Assembly: GCA_964503615.1 (NCBI GenBank)
Contig: CAZDBA010000120.1
Coordinates: 1-14,941, forward strand
Source of the DNA: CAZDBA01 sp964503615
GTDB taxonomy: Bacteria; Planctomycetota; Planctomycetia; Pirellulales; Pirellulaceae
DNA: 14,941 nucleotides
Direction: 5' to 3'
Both the position numbers and the translations under genes were made by a program. Every line of letters starts with the position of its first letter. Position 1 is the stretch's first letter. This document shows positions 6,804 to 14,214 of the stretch, in pieces. The notes below the pieces were generated by a model. The model ran no database searches, was not told where the DNA came from, and worked only from the letters and a program-made list of their open reading frames with translations.

Positions 6804-8168
6804 AAGGGATTGATGGTAACGCTGCTGATGTTGTGTGCAGCGAGTTTCGCCTGCGCCCAGCAACCAGCTAACGATGAAGGTGGCAAATTCGTCTTGCGCC
6901 TAAACGATGCACTAATCGAAGACTTAAAAGTCAACCCGGGTGGGTTAAGCGCTCTGATCAAACCGGAAGACCAAGGCAAGATTACAGAGGTTCTTATTCT
7001 GTACAGTCCGCCCAAATCTTCTGCGGCTGTAACCAAGACCGCTGCTCCAGCCCAACAGCAAGTAGTCGCTCGGCAGGATTTTACGCCGCCTAGCACCAAC
7101 AGAAGGCCGAATACTCGGCCTACATCGACCGTGGATCCGCCCATTACACCGGCGAACCCCTTTAATGCGCGACCACTTCCCCGATTCAACAACACCACGA
7201 CGCCAGAACTGGAACTCCCTAAAGTGGCGACAAACACCGAGCCAATCCCGGGGCAGGACTGGTTACCCGTCGGAGACTATACCGACTTTGTTCCTGTAGC
7301 CCGCAAAGAAGACTGGATCCGCGAAGTCCCTTCTCGTGTAAATCCCTCGCTTCAAACCAACACAGCCGACAACAGATTGTTGCCGATGAACCGGACACAG
7401 GATTGGCAAACTCGAAATCCCATTCAGAATCGGTCCACGCCAAATACGAATACGGGTGACCAGTTTGTGAACCACAATATTGATCAACAGCCCGACAATC
7501 GACTTGCTCAAAGTCAAGAACAGCTCCGTCAGATGCAAGTTCTGTACAATCAACAAATGCAACAGAACGAGCAGATGATGTTGCAGTACCAACAGAAACT
7601 CGCGCAGCAAAATAGTCAATTGGAACAGATGCAACAAAGGCTCGTTCAGCAAGACAACCATTTTGTCAGCAATCAATTTGCAAATACCAATCCAAACTTC
7701 ATTCATTGGCCGCCTAATTACGTTCAAAAGAACCCGCAACCGGTCGATTACCAGGAAGAGAACCTGAATCGCCGACTGGACAACTTGGACCAAAAACTTG
7801 AATACGTCATGAGGAATGGGCAGCCTAACGAATCTTACTCCGACCGCCTCGCAAGTCGTGGTGACGAGCGTGCTTTGGAGAATCCATCGCTTCCGGGGCG
7901 CCGTACTCGTCCCAAAACCGACGAGCAAAGTCCAAGTTCATTAAGGGCACAAATCCCCGGTCCAAATGAACGGCGAAACATTCAGGGCACACAAACAGAA
8001 CTTGAAGCGAATTTGAACAGCTACAAGAGGACTAACGGATTTTTACTTTTCATGTTGCTTTGTTCTGTCGGAATTAACATTTACCTTGGAATGATTTCAA
8101 GGAATTTTTACACACGGTATGCGGAACTTGCCGACGAATTAAGAGAGACATTCACGGCCACAATGTAA
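6801..8168 (+). CDS. Unknown periplasmic coiled-coil protein with C-terminal membrane anchor
   Basis: I do not recognise a characterised family for this 455-residue protein. A cleavable signal peptide is clear (MKGLMVTLLMLCAASFACA|Q, cut after residue 19). A short conserved-looking segment (about 28-70) is followed by a Pro/Thr/Asn-rich disordered stretch (71-230) containing three Asp-Trp motifs (153-154, 171-172, 201-202). Residues about 233-287 are extremely Gln-rich with heptad-like spacing, suggesting a coiled coil. A second charged helix (315-338) follows. One membrane segment at about 413-432 precedes a 23-residue tail with arginines, so the body should be periplasmic and the C-terminus cytoplasmic. 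It lies 153 bp upstream of ompH on the same strand, at the head of the lipid A genes, which suggests envelope biogenesis. That link is contextual only. Confidence 0.75.
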   Translation: MKGLMVTLLMLCAASFACAQQPANDEGGKFVLRLNDALIEDLKVNPGGLSALIKPEDQGKITEVLILYSPPKSSAAVTKTAAPAQQQVVARQDFTPPSTNRRPNTRPTSTVDPPITPANPFNARPLPRFNNTTTPELELPKVATNTEPIPGQDWLPVGDYTDFVPVARKEDWIREVPSRVNPSLQTNTADNRLLPMNRTQDWQTRNPIQNRSTPNTNTGDQFVNHNIDQQPDNRLAQSQEQLRQMQVLYNQQMQQNEQMMLQYQQKLAQQNSQLEQMQQRLVQQDNHFVSNQFANTNPNFIHWPPNYVQKNPQPVDYQEENLNRRLDNLDQKLEYVMRNGQPNESYSDRLASRGDERALENPSLPGRRTRPKTDEQSPSSLRAQIPGPNERRNIQGTQTELEANLNSYKRTNGFLLFMLLCSVGINIYLGMISRNFYTRYAELADELRETFTATM

Positions 8169-8210
8169 TAATGCTGGCATAAAATTCGGGCTTTACTCAC
8201 TTACGCCTGA

Positions 8211-8241
8211 TTGACAGAATGCTCGACACAAACAATCTATT
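8211..8241 (+). promoter_or_regulatory. Candidate sigma-70-type promoter for the ompH-lpxC-lpxA operon
   Basis: A perfect -35 hexamer TTGACA lies at 8211-8216. The best -10 match is TCTATT at 8236-8241 with a long 19-nt spacer. It sits about 80 nt upstream of the ompH start in the 153-bp gap after the preceding gene, where an operon promoter would be expected. The -10 is weak. Confidence 0.35.
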
Positions 8242-8306
8242 TACCCCCACTGCCAAGAGTTGCGAAGGAATCGCTCTCATGGTGGTCAAACACGGCAAAT
8301 AACAGC

Positions 8307-8324
8307 AAAGGAGTGCTGACCATG
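8307..8324 (+). promoter_or_regulatory. Strong Shine-Dalgarno fixing the ompH start
   Basis: AAAGGAG at 8307-8313 is eight nt from ATG 8322-8324. This settles the start in favour of the ATG that opens a signal peptide, against an in-frame TTG at 8211 that would add 37 residues unlike a signal sequence. Confidence 0.8.
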
Positions 8325-8891
8325 CGAAGAATGCAAAGGATTGCATCATTATTCTTGTTCCCGATTATTTTAGGTACGGCTACGTTAACCAGTGCCCAAA
8401 GTAATGTCGCGATTGTCGATGTTGGAAAAGTCTTCAAATCCCATCCAACTTTCCCTCAAAAACTGGAACAGTTAAAGGGCGAAGCAGAACAGTTCCAATT
8501 GAACTCAGTTCAGTTGCAACAACAGATGCTTGAGAAATCTGAGAACCTGACCACCCTCGATCCGAATTCTGAAGAACATAAAGCTTACGAGACCAAGTTG
8601 GCTCAAGAGCTCGCTACACTTGAGGTCGAACAGCGAAACCAAATGCGTGCCTTGATGGTACGCGAAGCGCAATTGCACTTTGAGACTTATCAACAAGTCA
8701 AATCAGTTATCGACGCGTATTGTGAAAGCCAGAGCGTCCGTCTGGTTTTACGACACAGTGAGCTGGAATTGGATATCGACAATCCAAATTCAGTGATGGC
8801 AAAAGTAAACAGCAACATTGTTTATCACGCCCCTGGCAGAGACATCACCAACGATGTCATCCGTCAGATCGGTGGTACCGTCACACAATAG
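8322..8891 (+). CDS. OmpH/Skp-family periplasmic chaperone
   Basis: A 189-residue secreted protein of the OmpH/Skp family, which holds unfolded outer-membrane proteins in the periplasm on their way to the BAM complex. Residues 1-25 are a signal peptide ending T-S-A|Q. The mature protein opens with the family hallmark NVAIVDVGKVFKSHP. A long Gln/Glu/Leu-rich helical hairpin follows, corresponding to the tentacles of the trimer, and then a return strand with VRLVLRHSELELDIDNPNS. In Proteobacteria skp lies by lpxD-fabZ-lpxA; here it directly precedes lpxC (26-nt gap), keeping the link to lipid A synthesis although bamA, lpxD and fabZ are absent from the window. The start is set by AAAGGAG eight nt upstream. 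Skp orthology is likely but the family has planctomycete paralogues, so I leave the symbol blank. Confidence 0.88.
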   Translation: MRRMQRIASLFLFPIILGTATLTSAQSNVAIVDVGKVFKSHPTFPQKLEQLKGEAEQFQLNSVQLQQQMLEKSENLTTLDPNSEEHKAYETKLAQELATLEVEQRNQMRALMVREAQLHFETYQQVKSVIDAYCESQSVRLVLRHSELELDIDNPNSVMAKVNSNIVYHAPGRDITNDVIRQIGGTVTQ

Positions 8892-8917
8892 CTGAACCCT
8901 TTCCAGGACTTCGTCAA

Positions 8918-9796
8918 TTGATCTTCGCGCCTCGACAACAAACAACCATCGAACACCCCGTGTCCGTATCCGGTTTTGGATACTGGTCGGGCAAAGATGT
9001 TCAGGTCCAGTTTCGCGCTGCTACAGCGGGCACAGGAATTGTGTTTGTTCGTCGCGATGTCGCCGGATCACCCACGATCCCAGCTTCGGTAGAAAGCCGA
9101 GCGGACATGCCGCTCAGGACTTCGCTGTCTGTAAACGAACTTCGCATTGAAATGATTGAGCATATCATGTCAGCGTTGGCCGGAATGCAGATTGACAATT
9201 GCGAAGTCGTTGTCGACGCTGTTGAAATGCCTGGCTTGGATGGTTCCTGTCTTGACTTTGTGAGAGCATTGGAAAGGGCAGGGCGGGTTTCTCTGCCAGC
9301 CATTCGTCAAACACTGATCGTTCGAACTCGCATTCGCGTGGAGAACGAACACGGTTGGATCGAGGCCACACCCTCTCTGGAGCAAACAACAAGACTAAAG
9401 TATTCACTCGATTTTTCTTCTGAACCGGCAATCGGAAAGCAGGAATTCGAGTTTCAATTGGGAAAGCAGGATTTTGTCCAAGAGGTCGCACCGGCAAGGA
9501 CTTTTATTACCTCCCAAGTCGCCGAGCAACTCAAGGCGCAGGGAATGGGAAGTCGAGTCTCCTACGGCGACCTATTGGTCTTCGATAAGAATGGCCCCAT
9601 CGAAAACCAATTACGCTTTTCCAACGAGTGCGCAAGACACAAACTTCTGGACATGGTAGGTGACCTTTCGCTTGCCGGCTTTGATACAATCGGAAACATT
9701 CACTCTTGTCGTGGCGGACATTCGCTCAACGCAAAACTGGTAGAGCAACTATTGCTTCACTCGCGTTTGACCGTCCCCGCCAGACGAGTCGCATAA
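8918..9796 (+). CDS. lpxC: UDP-3-O-acyl-N-acetylglucosamine deacetylase
   Basis: Zinc amidase for the committed step of lipid A synthesis: it removes the N-acetyl group from UDP-3-O-acyl-GlcNAc, or its 3-amino analogue, in the cytoplasm. The catalytic set is complete: E81-H82 in MIEHIMSALAG, H241 and D245 in ARHKLLDMVGD, and H268 in CRGGHSLNAKL, each three positions beyond the E. coli numbering. ARTF at 193-196 and NQLRFSNE at 230-237 also match. At 292 residues it is slightly short of the usual 305. It is a stand-alone LpxC, not the LpxC-FabZ fusion found in some phyla. No ATG or GTG lies upstream in frame near the conserved N-terminus. The start is TTG 8918-8920, with AGGA nine nt upstream, 26 nt after the ompH stop. 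Confidence 0.96.
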   Translation: MIFAPRQQTTIEHPVSVSGFGYWSGKDVQVQFRAATAGTGIVFVRRDVAGSPTIPASVESRADMPLRTSLSVNELRIEMIEHIMSALAGMQIDNCEVVVDAVEMPGLDGSCLDFVRALERAGRVSLPAIRQTLIVRTRIRVENEHGWIEATPSLEQTTRLKYSLDFSSEPAIGKQEFEFQLGKQDFVQEVAPARTFITSQVAEQLKAQGMGSRVSYGDLLVFDKNGPIENQLRFSNECARHKLLDMVGDLSLAGFDTIGNIHSCRGGHSLNAKLVEQLLLHSRLTVPARRVA

Positions 9797-9808
9797 AGAG
9801 AATATATC

Positions 9809-10660
9809 GTGAACATTGTCCCCTATCACCCAAACGACCCGGACCGAACCGCTCCGCCGAAAATCTCCAAGCTGGCGGATGTCGACCCGAAAGCGGAAAT
9901 CGGAAACGGTGTCGAGATTGGCCCGTTCTGTGTGATCGGTCCCAACGTAAAAATCGGTGCCGGAACCAAACTGACCAATAACGTAACTGTTATGGGGCAC
10001 GTCGAAATCGGAGAAGACAACCTGATTTCGCCCAACGCCGTTATTGGTGGAGAACCTCAGGATATTAGCTACCGCGGAACACCAACACACGTGGTGATCG
10101 GTGACCGCAACGTGATTCGCGAATGCGTCACAATCAACCGAGGGACTGAAAAAGAAGACGGTTACACAATTATCGGCAGCGATAATTACCTGATGGGATG
10201 CGTTCATATCGCTCACGATTGTCGATTGGGCGACCATATCATCGCTGGCCAGGGAACCATGTTGGGTGGACATGTTCACGTCCATTCAAATGCAACCTTG
10301 TCCGGTAGTTGTGCCGTTCACCATATGGCTTCGATCGGCAGTTACTGTTTCGTGTGTGCCTCCAGCTTGGTCCTTCAGGACATTCCGCCTTATATGTTAA
10401 GTGATGGGAATCCAGCCAGACCTAAGTGCTTGAACATCGTATCGTTAAAGCGGCATAACTTTGACAAGTCTGTGATCAACAATCTCAACGAAGCGTTTCG
10501 CCTGCTTTATCGCGGTCGAGTCGGATTGGACAACGCTCGTGACGTGCTCAAGAACAACAATTCACACTGCAAGGACGTAGCTCATCTGTTGGACTACGTA
10601 GCCAATTCACACAACGGTCGACATGGTCGCGCCAGACAACCACGGAGATCAGCAGCATGA
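9809..10660 (+). CDS. lpxA: Acyl-ACP--UDP-N-acetylglucosamine O-acyltransferase (LpxA)
   Basis: First enzyme of lipid A synthesis: it moves a 3-hydroxyacyl chain from ACP to the 3-position of UDP-GlcNAc, or to the 3-amine of UDP-GlcNAc3N in some species. The body is a left-handed beta helix built of hexapeptide repeats (about 22-190). The general base is H136 in VHIAHDC, and H171 matches E. coli H160. GGEPQDISYRG at 80-90 and RECVTINRGT at 104-113 are family signatures, and GNPARP at 200-205 begins the helical C-terminal domain. At 283 residues it is about 20 longer than E. coli LpxA, with a longer N-terminus and a basic Arg-rich tail. The start is GTG 9809-9811, twelve nt after lpxC, with a weak AAAGAG upstream. 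The stop overlaps the next start as ATGA. Confidence 0.96.
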   Translation: MNIVPYHPNDPDRTAPPKISKLADVDPKAEIGNGVEIGPFCVIGPNVKIGAGTKLTNNVTVMGHVEIGEDNLISPNAVIGGEPQDISYRGTPTHVVIGDRNVIRECVTINRGTEKEDGYTIIGSDNYLMGCVHIAHDCRLGDHIIAGQGTMLGGHVHVHSNATLSGSCAVHHMASIGSYCFVCASSLVLQDIPPYMLSDGNPARPKCLNIVSLKRHNFDKSVINNLNEAFRLLYRGRVGLDNARDVLKNNNSHCKDVAHLLDYVANSHNGRHGRARQPRRSAA

Positions 10661-11772
10661 GCTCGATTCGAATCGGAATTGTTGGCGCAGGACACCTCGG
10701 TCGGATTCATGCAAAACTGATTCGAAACGTCAAACGTGCCAAACTCACGGTGATCGCCGAACCGCAACCTCTTGTTCAACAAAAAATATTGGATGAGTAT
10801 GACTGTGAAGTGATCAGCGACTACAAGAAAATGATCGACAGTGTAGACGCCGTGATCATTGCGACTCCAACAGTGACTCATCACGAGGTTGCAAAATTCT
10901 TTCTGGAACAGGGAATCCATCTTCTCGTTGAGAAACCGTTGACCCATTGCGTCGACCAAGCCAAAGAGCTGGCCGATCTGGCCGAACGCACGGGAGCCAA
11001 AGTCCAAGTAGGCCACGTTGAGCGATACAATCCCGCCGTGAAAAAGGCGATGGAGTTCATTGGCGAAGCCAAATTTATCGAGGCCAGCCGATGCAGCGGA
11101 TACACATTTCGCTCTACCGATATCGGCGTTGTCCATGATCTCATGATCCATGATATCGAATTAATCAACTGGATTTTCGACAGTTCACTAATCGAGTCAC
11201 GAAGCGTCGGGGTCAGCGTATTCGGACAGAACGAAGATATCGCCCGAAGTTGGATGCATTTCCAGTGCGGTGGCGTTGCGAACCTGACTGCATCCCGTTG
11301 CAGTTTTTCACCTGAACGGAAGATGAAGATTTTTGGAACCGACGGGTTCGCTTCTATCGACCTTGCGACCAGTACCCTGCAAGCTATTCGCATTCCTAGC
11401 TGGATCCGACAACGAGAGTTTGATTTCCAAAATTGCACCGCCGCCCAAGCCGATTTCGTAAAAGAAAACCTGTTTAACGAAGTGTTGCCCATCGAAGTCG
11501 TTACGGTGGATCCGGTCAACGCGATCCAGATGGAACAAAACGACTGGATCGAGGCGATAATTGATGATCGCCGCCCTACCGTGTGTGCCGAAACCGGGTA
11601 CCGAGCAGTAGAGGTCGCCCAACGCGTGTTAGACCAGATTGCAATGCATAGCTGGGCTCAATCCGACCGGAGTATGACCGGACCACATGCGGTTCCAACC
11701 ATCACTTCCAAACGTTCTGATGCCATGCCGTTGGGAATGTTGCAAACCGACACCAAACGAAAAGCCGGCTAG
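10657..11772 (+). CDS. Gfo/Idh/MocA-family oxidoreductase, candidate UDP-GlcNAc 3-dehydrogenase (GnnA-like)
   Basis: NAD(P)-dependent sugar oxidoreductase of 371 residues. The N-terminal Rossmann fold carries GIVGAGHLGRIHAK (7-20). The catalytic EKP is at 92-94 in LLVEKPLTH, followed by GHVERYNPA (119-127), and the conserved Asp/His pair D161 and H165 is in VVHDLMIHDIEL. The C-terminal alpha/beta domain binds substrate. Its ATG overlaps the lpxA stop (ATGA, 10657-10660), so the two proteins are translationally coupled. In Acidithiobacillus and Leptospira a member of this family, GnnA, works near lpxA with the aminotransferase GnnB to make UDP-GlcNAc3N for amide-linked lipid A. The position argues for that role here, but no gnnB lies in the window, so the substrate is inferred. 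A roughly 40-residue polar tail follows the fold. Confidence 0.9.
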   Translation: MSSIRIGIVGAGHLGRIHAKLIRNVKRAKLTVIAEPQPLVQQKILDEYDCEVISDYKKMIDSVDAVIIATPTVTHHEVAKFFLEQGIHLLVEKPLTHCVDQAKELADLAERTGAKVQVGHVERYNPAVKKAMEFIGEAKFIEASRCSGYTFRSTDIGVVHDLMIHDIELINWIFDSSLIESRSVGVSVFGQNEDIARSWMHFQCGGVANLTASRCSFSPERKMKIFGTDGFASIDLATSTLQAIRIPSWIRQREFDFQNCTAAQADFVKENLFNEVLPIEVVTVDPVNAIQMEQNDWIEAIIDDRRPTVCAETGYRAVEVAQRVLDQIAMHSWAQSDRSMTGPHAVPTITSKRSDAMPLGMLQTDTKRKAG

Positions 11773-11845
11773 GGCTTAATACTGCTCAATCCAGAGAGAT
11801 TGCGAGTAATACAAGGCTGGCATTTTTTCAAACGCTTGGAAATGG

Positions 11846-11903
11846 AAACCCGACGCGTTAGCTAGGGCGAAGGTAAGCTGTTTCCTCGTCTACGCTACAC
11901 GCA
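11846..11903. repeat. Degenerate inverted repeat after the lpx operon
   Basis: The left arm GCGTTAGCTAGG (11855-11866) and right arm CCTCGTCTACGC (11884-11895) pair at 8 of 12 positions, and the left arm is preceded by AAACCCGAC. The wording resembles, from memory, an intergenic repeat with a CCCGACGCGT..GCGAGGG core seen in Pirellulaceae genomes, here decayed. It occupies much of the 160-bp gap between the oxidoreductase and the TIGR02996 gene. Confidence 0.35.
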
Positions 11904-11932
11904 CCCTTCTCCCAGCTTTCAACAACCGCCTG

Positions 11933-13090
11933 ATGGATTCACAAGCTGCATTTATCGCTTCGATCCTGGAAGACCCAGATGACGATCTTCGTCGCCTCGT
12001 CTACGCCGACTGGCTAGACGATCAAATGGATCCTCGCGGCCAGTTCATTCGTTTGCAAATCGAGGCCGCCAAAATCGACGATATCGGCGCACCCGAACAC
12101 GCCGGTCTTGTGGAAGCAATCAACTCCCTGTCAGCCTCGTACGATCACTTGTGGATTGGGGAACTCGTCAACGTAAGTAAAGAAGTCAAACTCTGGGATG
12201 TCACATTCGAGCGTGGCATGCTCGAAAAAGTCTACTTCCCCGCGAGCCAATACGGTCAATATGCAGAATTGATTCAACGATCCTGCCCCACGATGCAGGA
12301 ACTGATCCTTTTTGCAGCCAGAAGGCATGGAGGAACGTTAAAACAAATCAAGCAGCTGTCCGCAATTCGCAAACTAACTATCGCCGACTGGATTTCGGAA
12401 GATGATGCCCAGCAACTATCGACTATTTTGGGAAACGTTGAACACCTCTCGTTTTGGACGGGCCACCGTGACAGCCCAGCAGTCGCGATGCACTTTGCAC
12501 GGTCTTTACCCAACCTGAAACTGCTTGAACTGGTTGACCTGTCCGACGAACGCGACCGAACGATTTCATTGAGCTACTTAATCAATTTGAATCTGGAAAA
12601 AGAAATTTCCAGAGTCGTCCGGCCTGATCAACGGCAGTTTCCTTTGCAAGACGATATCGGCAAGGGCCTGTTCGCAGGACGTTTTTCTGATGGCAAGCAA
12701 GCGATCGTTGCCGATGCCGAATCGTCGGGTGAATACGGATTCGCATTAGTCGTATTCAATGACAGCGGTGAATACGAACAAACCCTTTTTCACGAAGAGG
12801 GACTTGGTACCGTAACGGACCCGATCGACCTGGAAGAGTTTCTGTCCGAAGAATACGGATTCGGTTACGGTCGAATATTTGTGAATGCGTTCTACGATCA
12901 GATGACAAAAATCAAAATTGGATTGTTCCCTGACGGTTTCTATAGTTTTGCTCACGACCTGAACAATGCCATCGTTCCTGAACCGGTTTGTTTTGCCGTG
13001 CAGCACGACCTAATTGATGGAAAGAATTTCCAAATCAACATCGGCAACAGCTACAACGAAGCAACTTCCGCAGGAAAAATCCCGGGGTGA
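11933..13090 (+). CDS. TIGR02996-domain protein of unknown function
   Basis: A 385-residue protein with no signal peptide or membrane segment. Residues 1-48 match the TIGR02996 domain found mainly in planctomycetes: AFIASILEDPDDDLRRLVYADWLDD (6-30) followed by RGQFIRLQIEAAK (35-47). In many paralogues this domain precedes leucine-rich repeats. Here residues about 85-215 contain weak leucine-rich, LRR-like segments (for example LEKVYF, MQELILFAARR, LPNLKLLELVDL). The C-terminal part (about 215-385) is acidic, rich in Phe/Tyr/Gly, and I do not recognise it. The start is ATG 11933-11935; no clear Shine-Dalgarno or promoter is visible. The stop TGA at 13088-13090 touches the A-tract that becomes the U-tract of the opposing gene's terminator. 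The domain call is firm; the function is unknown. Confidence 0.82.
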   Translation: MDSQAAFIASILEDPDDDLRRLVYADWLDDQMDPRGQFIRLQIEAAKIDDIGAPEHAGLVEAINSLSASYDHLWIGELVNVSKEVKLWDVTFERGMLEKVYFPASQYGQYAELIQRSCPTMQELILFAARRHGGTLKQIKQLSAIRKLTIADWISEDDAQQLSTILGNVEHLSFWTGHRDSPAVAMHFARSLPNLKLLELVDLSDERDRTISLSYLINLNLEKEISRVVRPDQRQFPLQDDIGKGLFAGRFSDGKQAIVADAESSGEYGFALVVFNDSGEYEQTLFHEEGLGTVTDPIDLEEFLSEEYGFGYGRIFVNAFYDQMTKIKIGLFPDGFYSFAHDLNNAIVPEPVCFAVQHDLIDGKNFQINIGNSYNEATSAGKIPG

Positions 13091-13126
13091 AAAAACGCCG
13101 TTGCAATTTCCATCTTGCAACGACGT
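13090..13126 (-). terminator. Intrinsic terminator of the STN/secretin-like gene
   Basis: Read on the minus strand, an 8-bp perfect stem (CGTTGCAA with TTGCAACG, plus-strand 13099-13106 and 13115-13122) around an 8-nt loop is extended by three pairs beyond one mismatch (13095-13097 with 13124-13126). It ends in a run of six T (13095-13090). This is a textbook rho-independent terminator 25 bp past the stop at 13151. In the plus direction there is no T-run, so it should work one way only. Confidence 0.88.
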
Positions 13127-13150
13127 GAACGTTAAATGATGTCGAGCTAG

Positions 13151-14062
13151 TTAGTTTTCCTGGTCCATCGCTTTAGAAAGATCGACGAGGAATTTCTCCA
13201 CATTCTCGATAACCTCTTCGGTCTGGTGAATGACCAAACACCCGCCGATGATACTCACGCCACCATCTCCGTTGGTTATCGCCCAATCATCTGGGGAAAT
13301 CGAATTTTCGATTGCGTCAATCAACAACGACTCTGCTGTAGTCTTGGAGACGAGATAACGTGTTACGTCTTCCTTGGCCTGCTCGTCTTCGTTTGTTTCA
13401 TCATCGGAGTCACCGCCCAAAAGACCAGCACTTTTGCTATCTACGATTTCGAAAATACCTCCTCCTCCAAAATCAGAGCCCCGGTTTGGCTGGCCTTGTC
13501 GCAAAGCAAAGACCTGATCAATTGTTCCAATTCGTTTCGATTCAGCTTGCTCAATTTTCCGCAGCAACTCGCTACAGTTAATAATTTTTCGTGAGAAAAA
13601 TTCAGGGGAATCGGCAACGTCCATAGAGATAATCAGCAACACTTCGTCTTGAATGACATACGTAGAATTCATGCGCGCGAGCATTAAACGCAATGCGGAC
13701 CGCATTCTGACACCTTTTACATTAATCGTTACCTGATCGTCTTCGGTGAGAGAGTCATCAAGCGCCGATTGGTCAAGAATGACATTGATCCTGTATCGAT
13801 CGCGAAACTCATCCATAATATCGATGAACGGAGTTTGGTCGTATTCAATGTCAACAGGCGCATCTAAAGCCTTCATGATGTGATCTGTTGTAGATTTAAC
13901 AGCATCACTGGAACGCATGGACGTTTTAGCCGTCTTTGTTGCACCAGGTTCAATAATTCCGAAGGGGTCGTTTTGCCCGACCGAATAATCGCCCCAACAA
14001 CCAACCAACAAAATCGCCAGCAATCCAGGAACGGCTCGCTTGTTCAAAACCAATCTCATCAC
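13151..14062 (-). CDS. STN/secretin-N-like secreted protein, probable lipoprotein
   Basis: A 303-residue exported protein. Residues 1-21 are a hydrophobic signal ending L-V-G|C22, a reasonable lipobox, so lipid attachment at C22 is likely; signal peptidase I cleavage near residue 29 is the alternative. Residues about 68-148 resemble the short N-terminal STN domain of secretins and TonB-linked receptors (VDIEYDQTPFIDIMDEFRDRYRINV, then VTINVKGVRMRSALRLML and a final strand pair). KIINCSELL (159-167) leads to a Gly/acidic linker (199-232), and residues 240-296 form a second small domain (LLIDAIENSI..DDWA..GGVSIIGGCLVIHQTEEV). No secretin pore follows, so it is not a channel. GTG 14062 and the next codon ATG 14059 are both possible starts, with AGGAG six or nine nt upstream. 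The function is unknown. Confidence 0.8.
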   Translation of the reverse strand: MMRLVLNKRAVPGLLAILLVGCWGDYSVGQNDPFGIIEPGATKTAKTSMRSSDAVKSTTDHIMKALDAPVDIEYDQTPFIDIMDEFRDRYRINVILDQSALDDSLTEDDQVTINVKGVRMRSALRLMLARMNSTYVIQDEVLLIISMDVADSPEFFSRKIINCSELLRKIEQAESKRIGTIDQVFALRQGQPNRGSDFGGGGIFEIVDSKSAGLLGGDSDDETNEDEQAKEDVTRYLVSKTTAESLLIDAIENSISPDDWAITNGDGGVSIIGGCLVIHQTEEVIENVEKFLVDLSKAMDQEN

Positions 14063-14166
14063 AATTCTCTCCTGTGTTAGATAGCGCCTGCGAAATTGCA
14101 GGTACTTGGTGGAAGTTCAAGACAAAGGAAAGCCAACAGATCACTTGCCCCGATCTGTGGAAGATC

Positions 14167-14195
14167 ATTCTTTAGCCGGGACACTCAAATGTCAA
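14167..14195 (-). promoter_or_regulatory. Candidate promoter for the STN/secretin-like gene
   Basis: On the minus strand the -35 TTGACA (14195-14190), a 17-nt spacer and the -10 AAGAAT (14172-14167, four of six consensus) face the GTG/ATG start about 100 nt downstream. The -35 lies in the left arm of the palindrome at 14189-14214. Confidence 0.45.
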
Positions 14196-14214
14196 GATTC
14201 CGAATCGTTGACAT
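14189..14214. promoter_or_regulatory. Palindrome between divergent promoters, possible operator
   Basis: ATGTCAAGATT (14189-14199) and AATC-G-TTGACAT (14203-14214) are reverse complements over 11 bp, with a single unpaired G at 14207, around the 3-nt centre CCG. Each arm contains an outward TTGACA. A dimeric regulator binding here would cover both -35 boxes at once. Confidence 0.55.

Noticed and set aside
7263..7928. A 221-codon minus-strand open frame opposite the coiled-coil protein.
   Set aside because: Its leucine-rich text is the complement of the CAA/CAG glutamine codons of the plus-strand gene, which has a signal peptide, ribosome site and membrane anchor.
8211..8321. A longer ompH protein starting at TTG 8211.
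   Set aside because: That TTG is part of a TTGACA promoter-like box, the extra 37 residues do not resemble a signal peptide, and ATG 8322 has a strong ribosome site and a proper signal sequence.
9749..10285. A 178-codon minus-strand open frame across the lpxC/lpxA junction.
   Set aside because: It is antisense to two conserved enzymes and has no ribosome site or family motif.
11824..11829. A run of six T after the oxidoreductase gene, as a possible terminator.
   Set aside because: No stem lies directly before it; the nearest 5-bp inverted repeat (11787-11802) is over 20 nt away.
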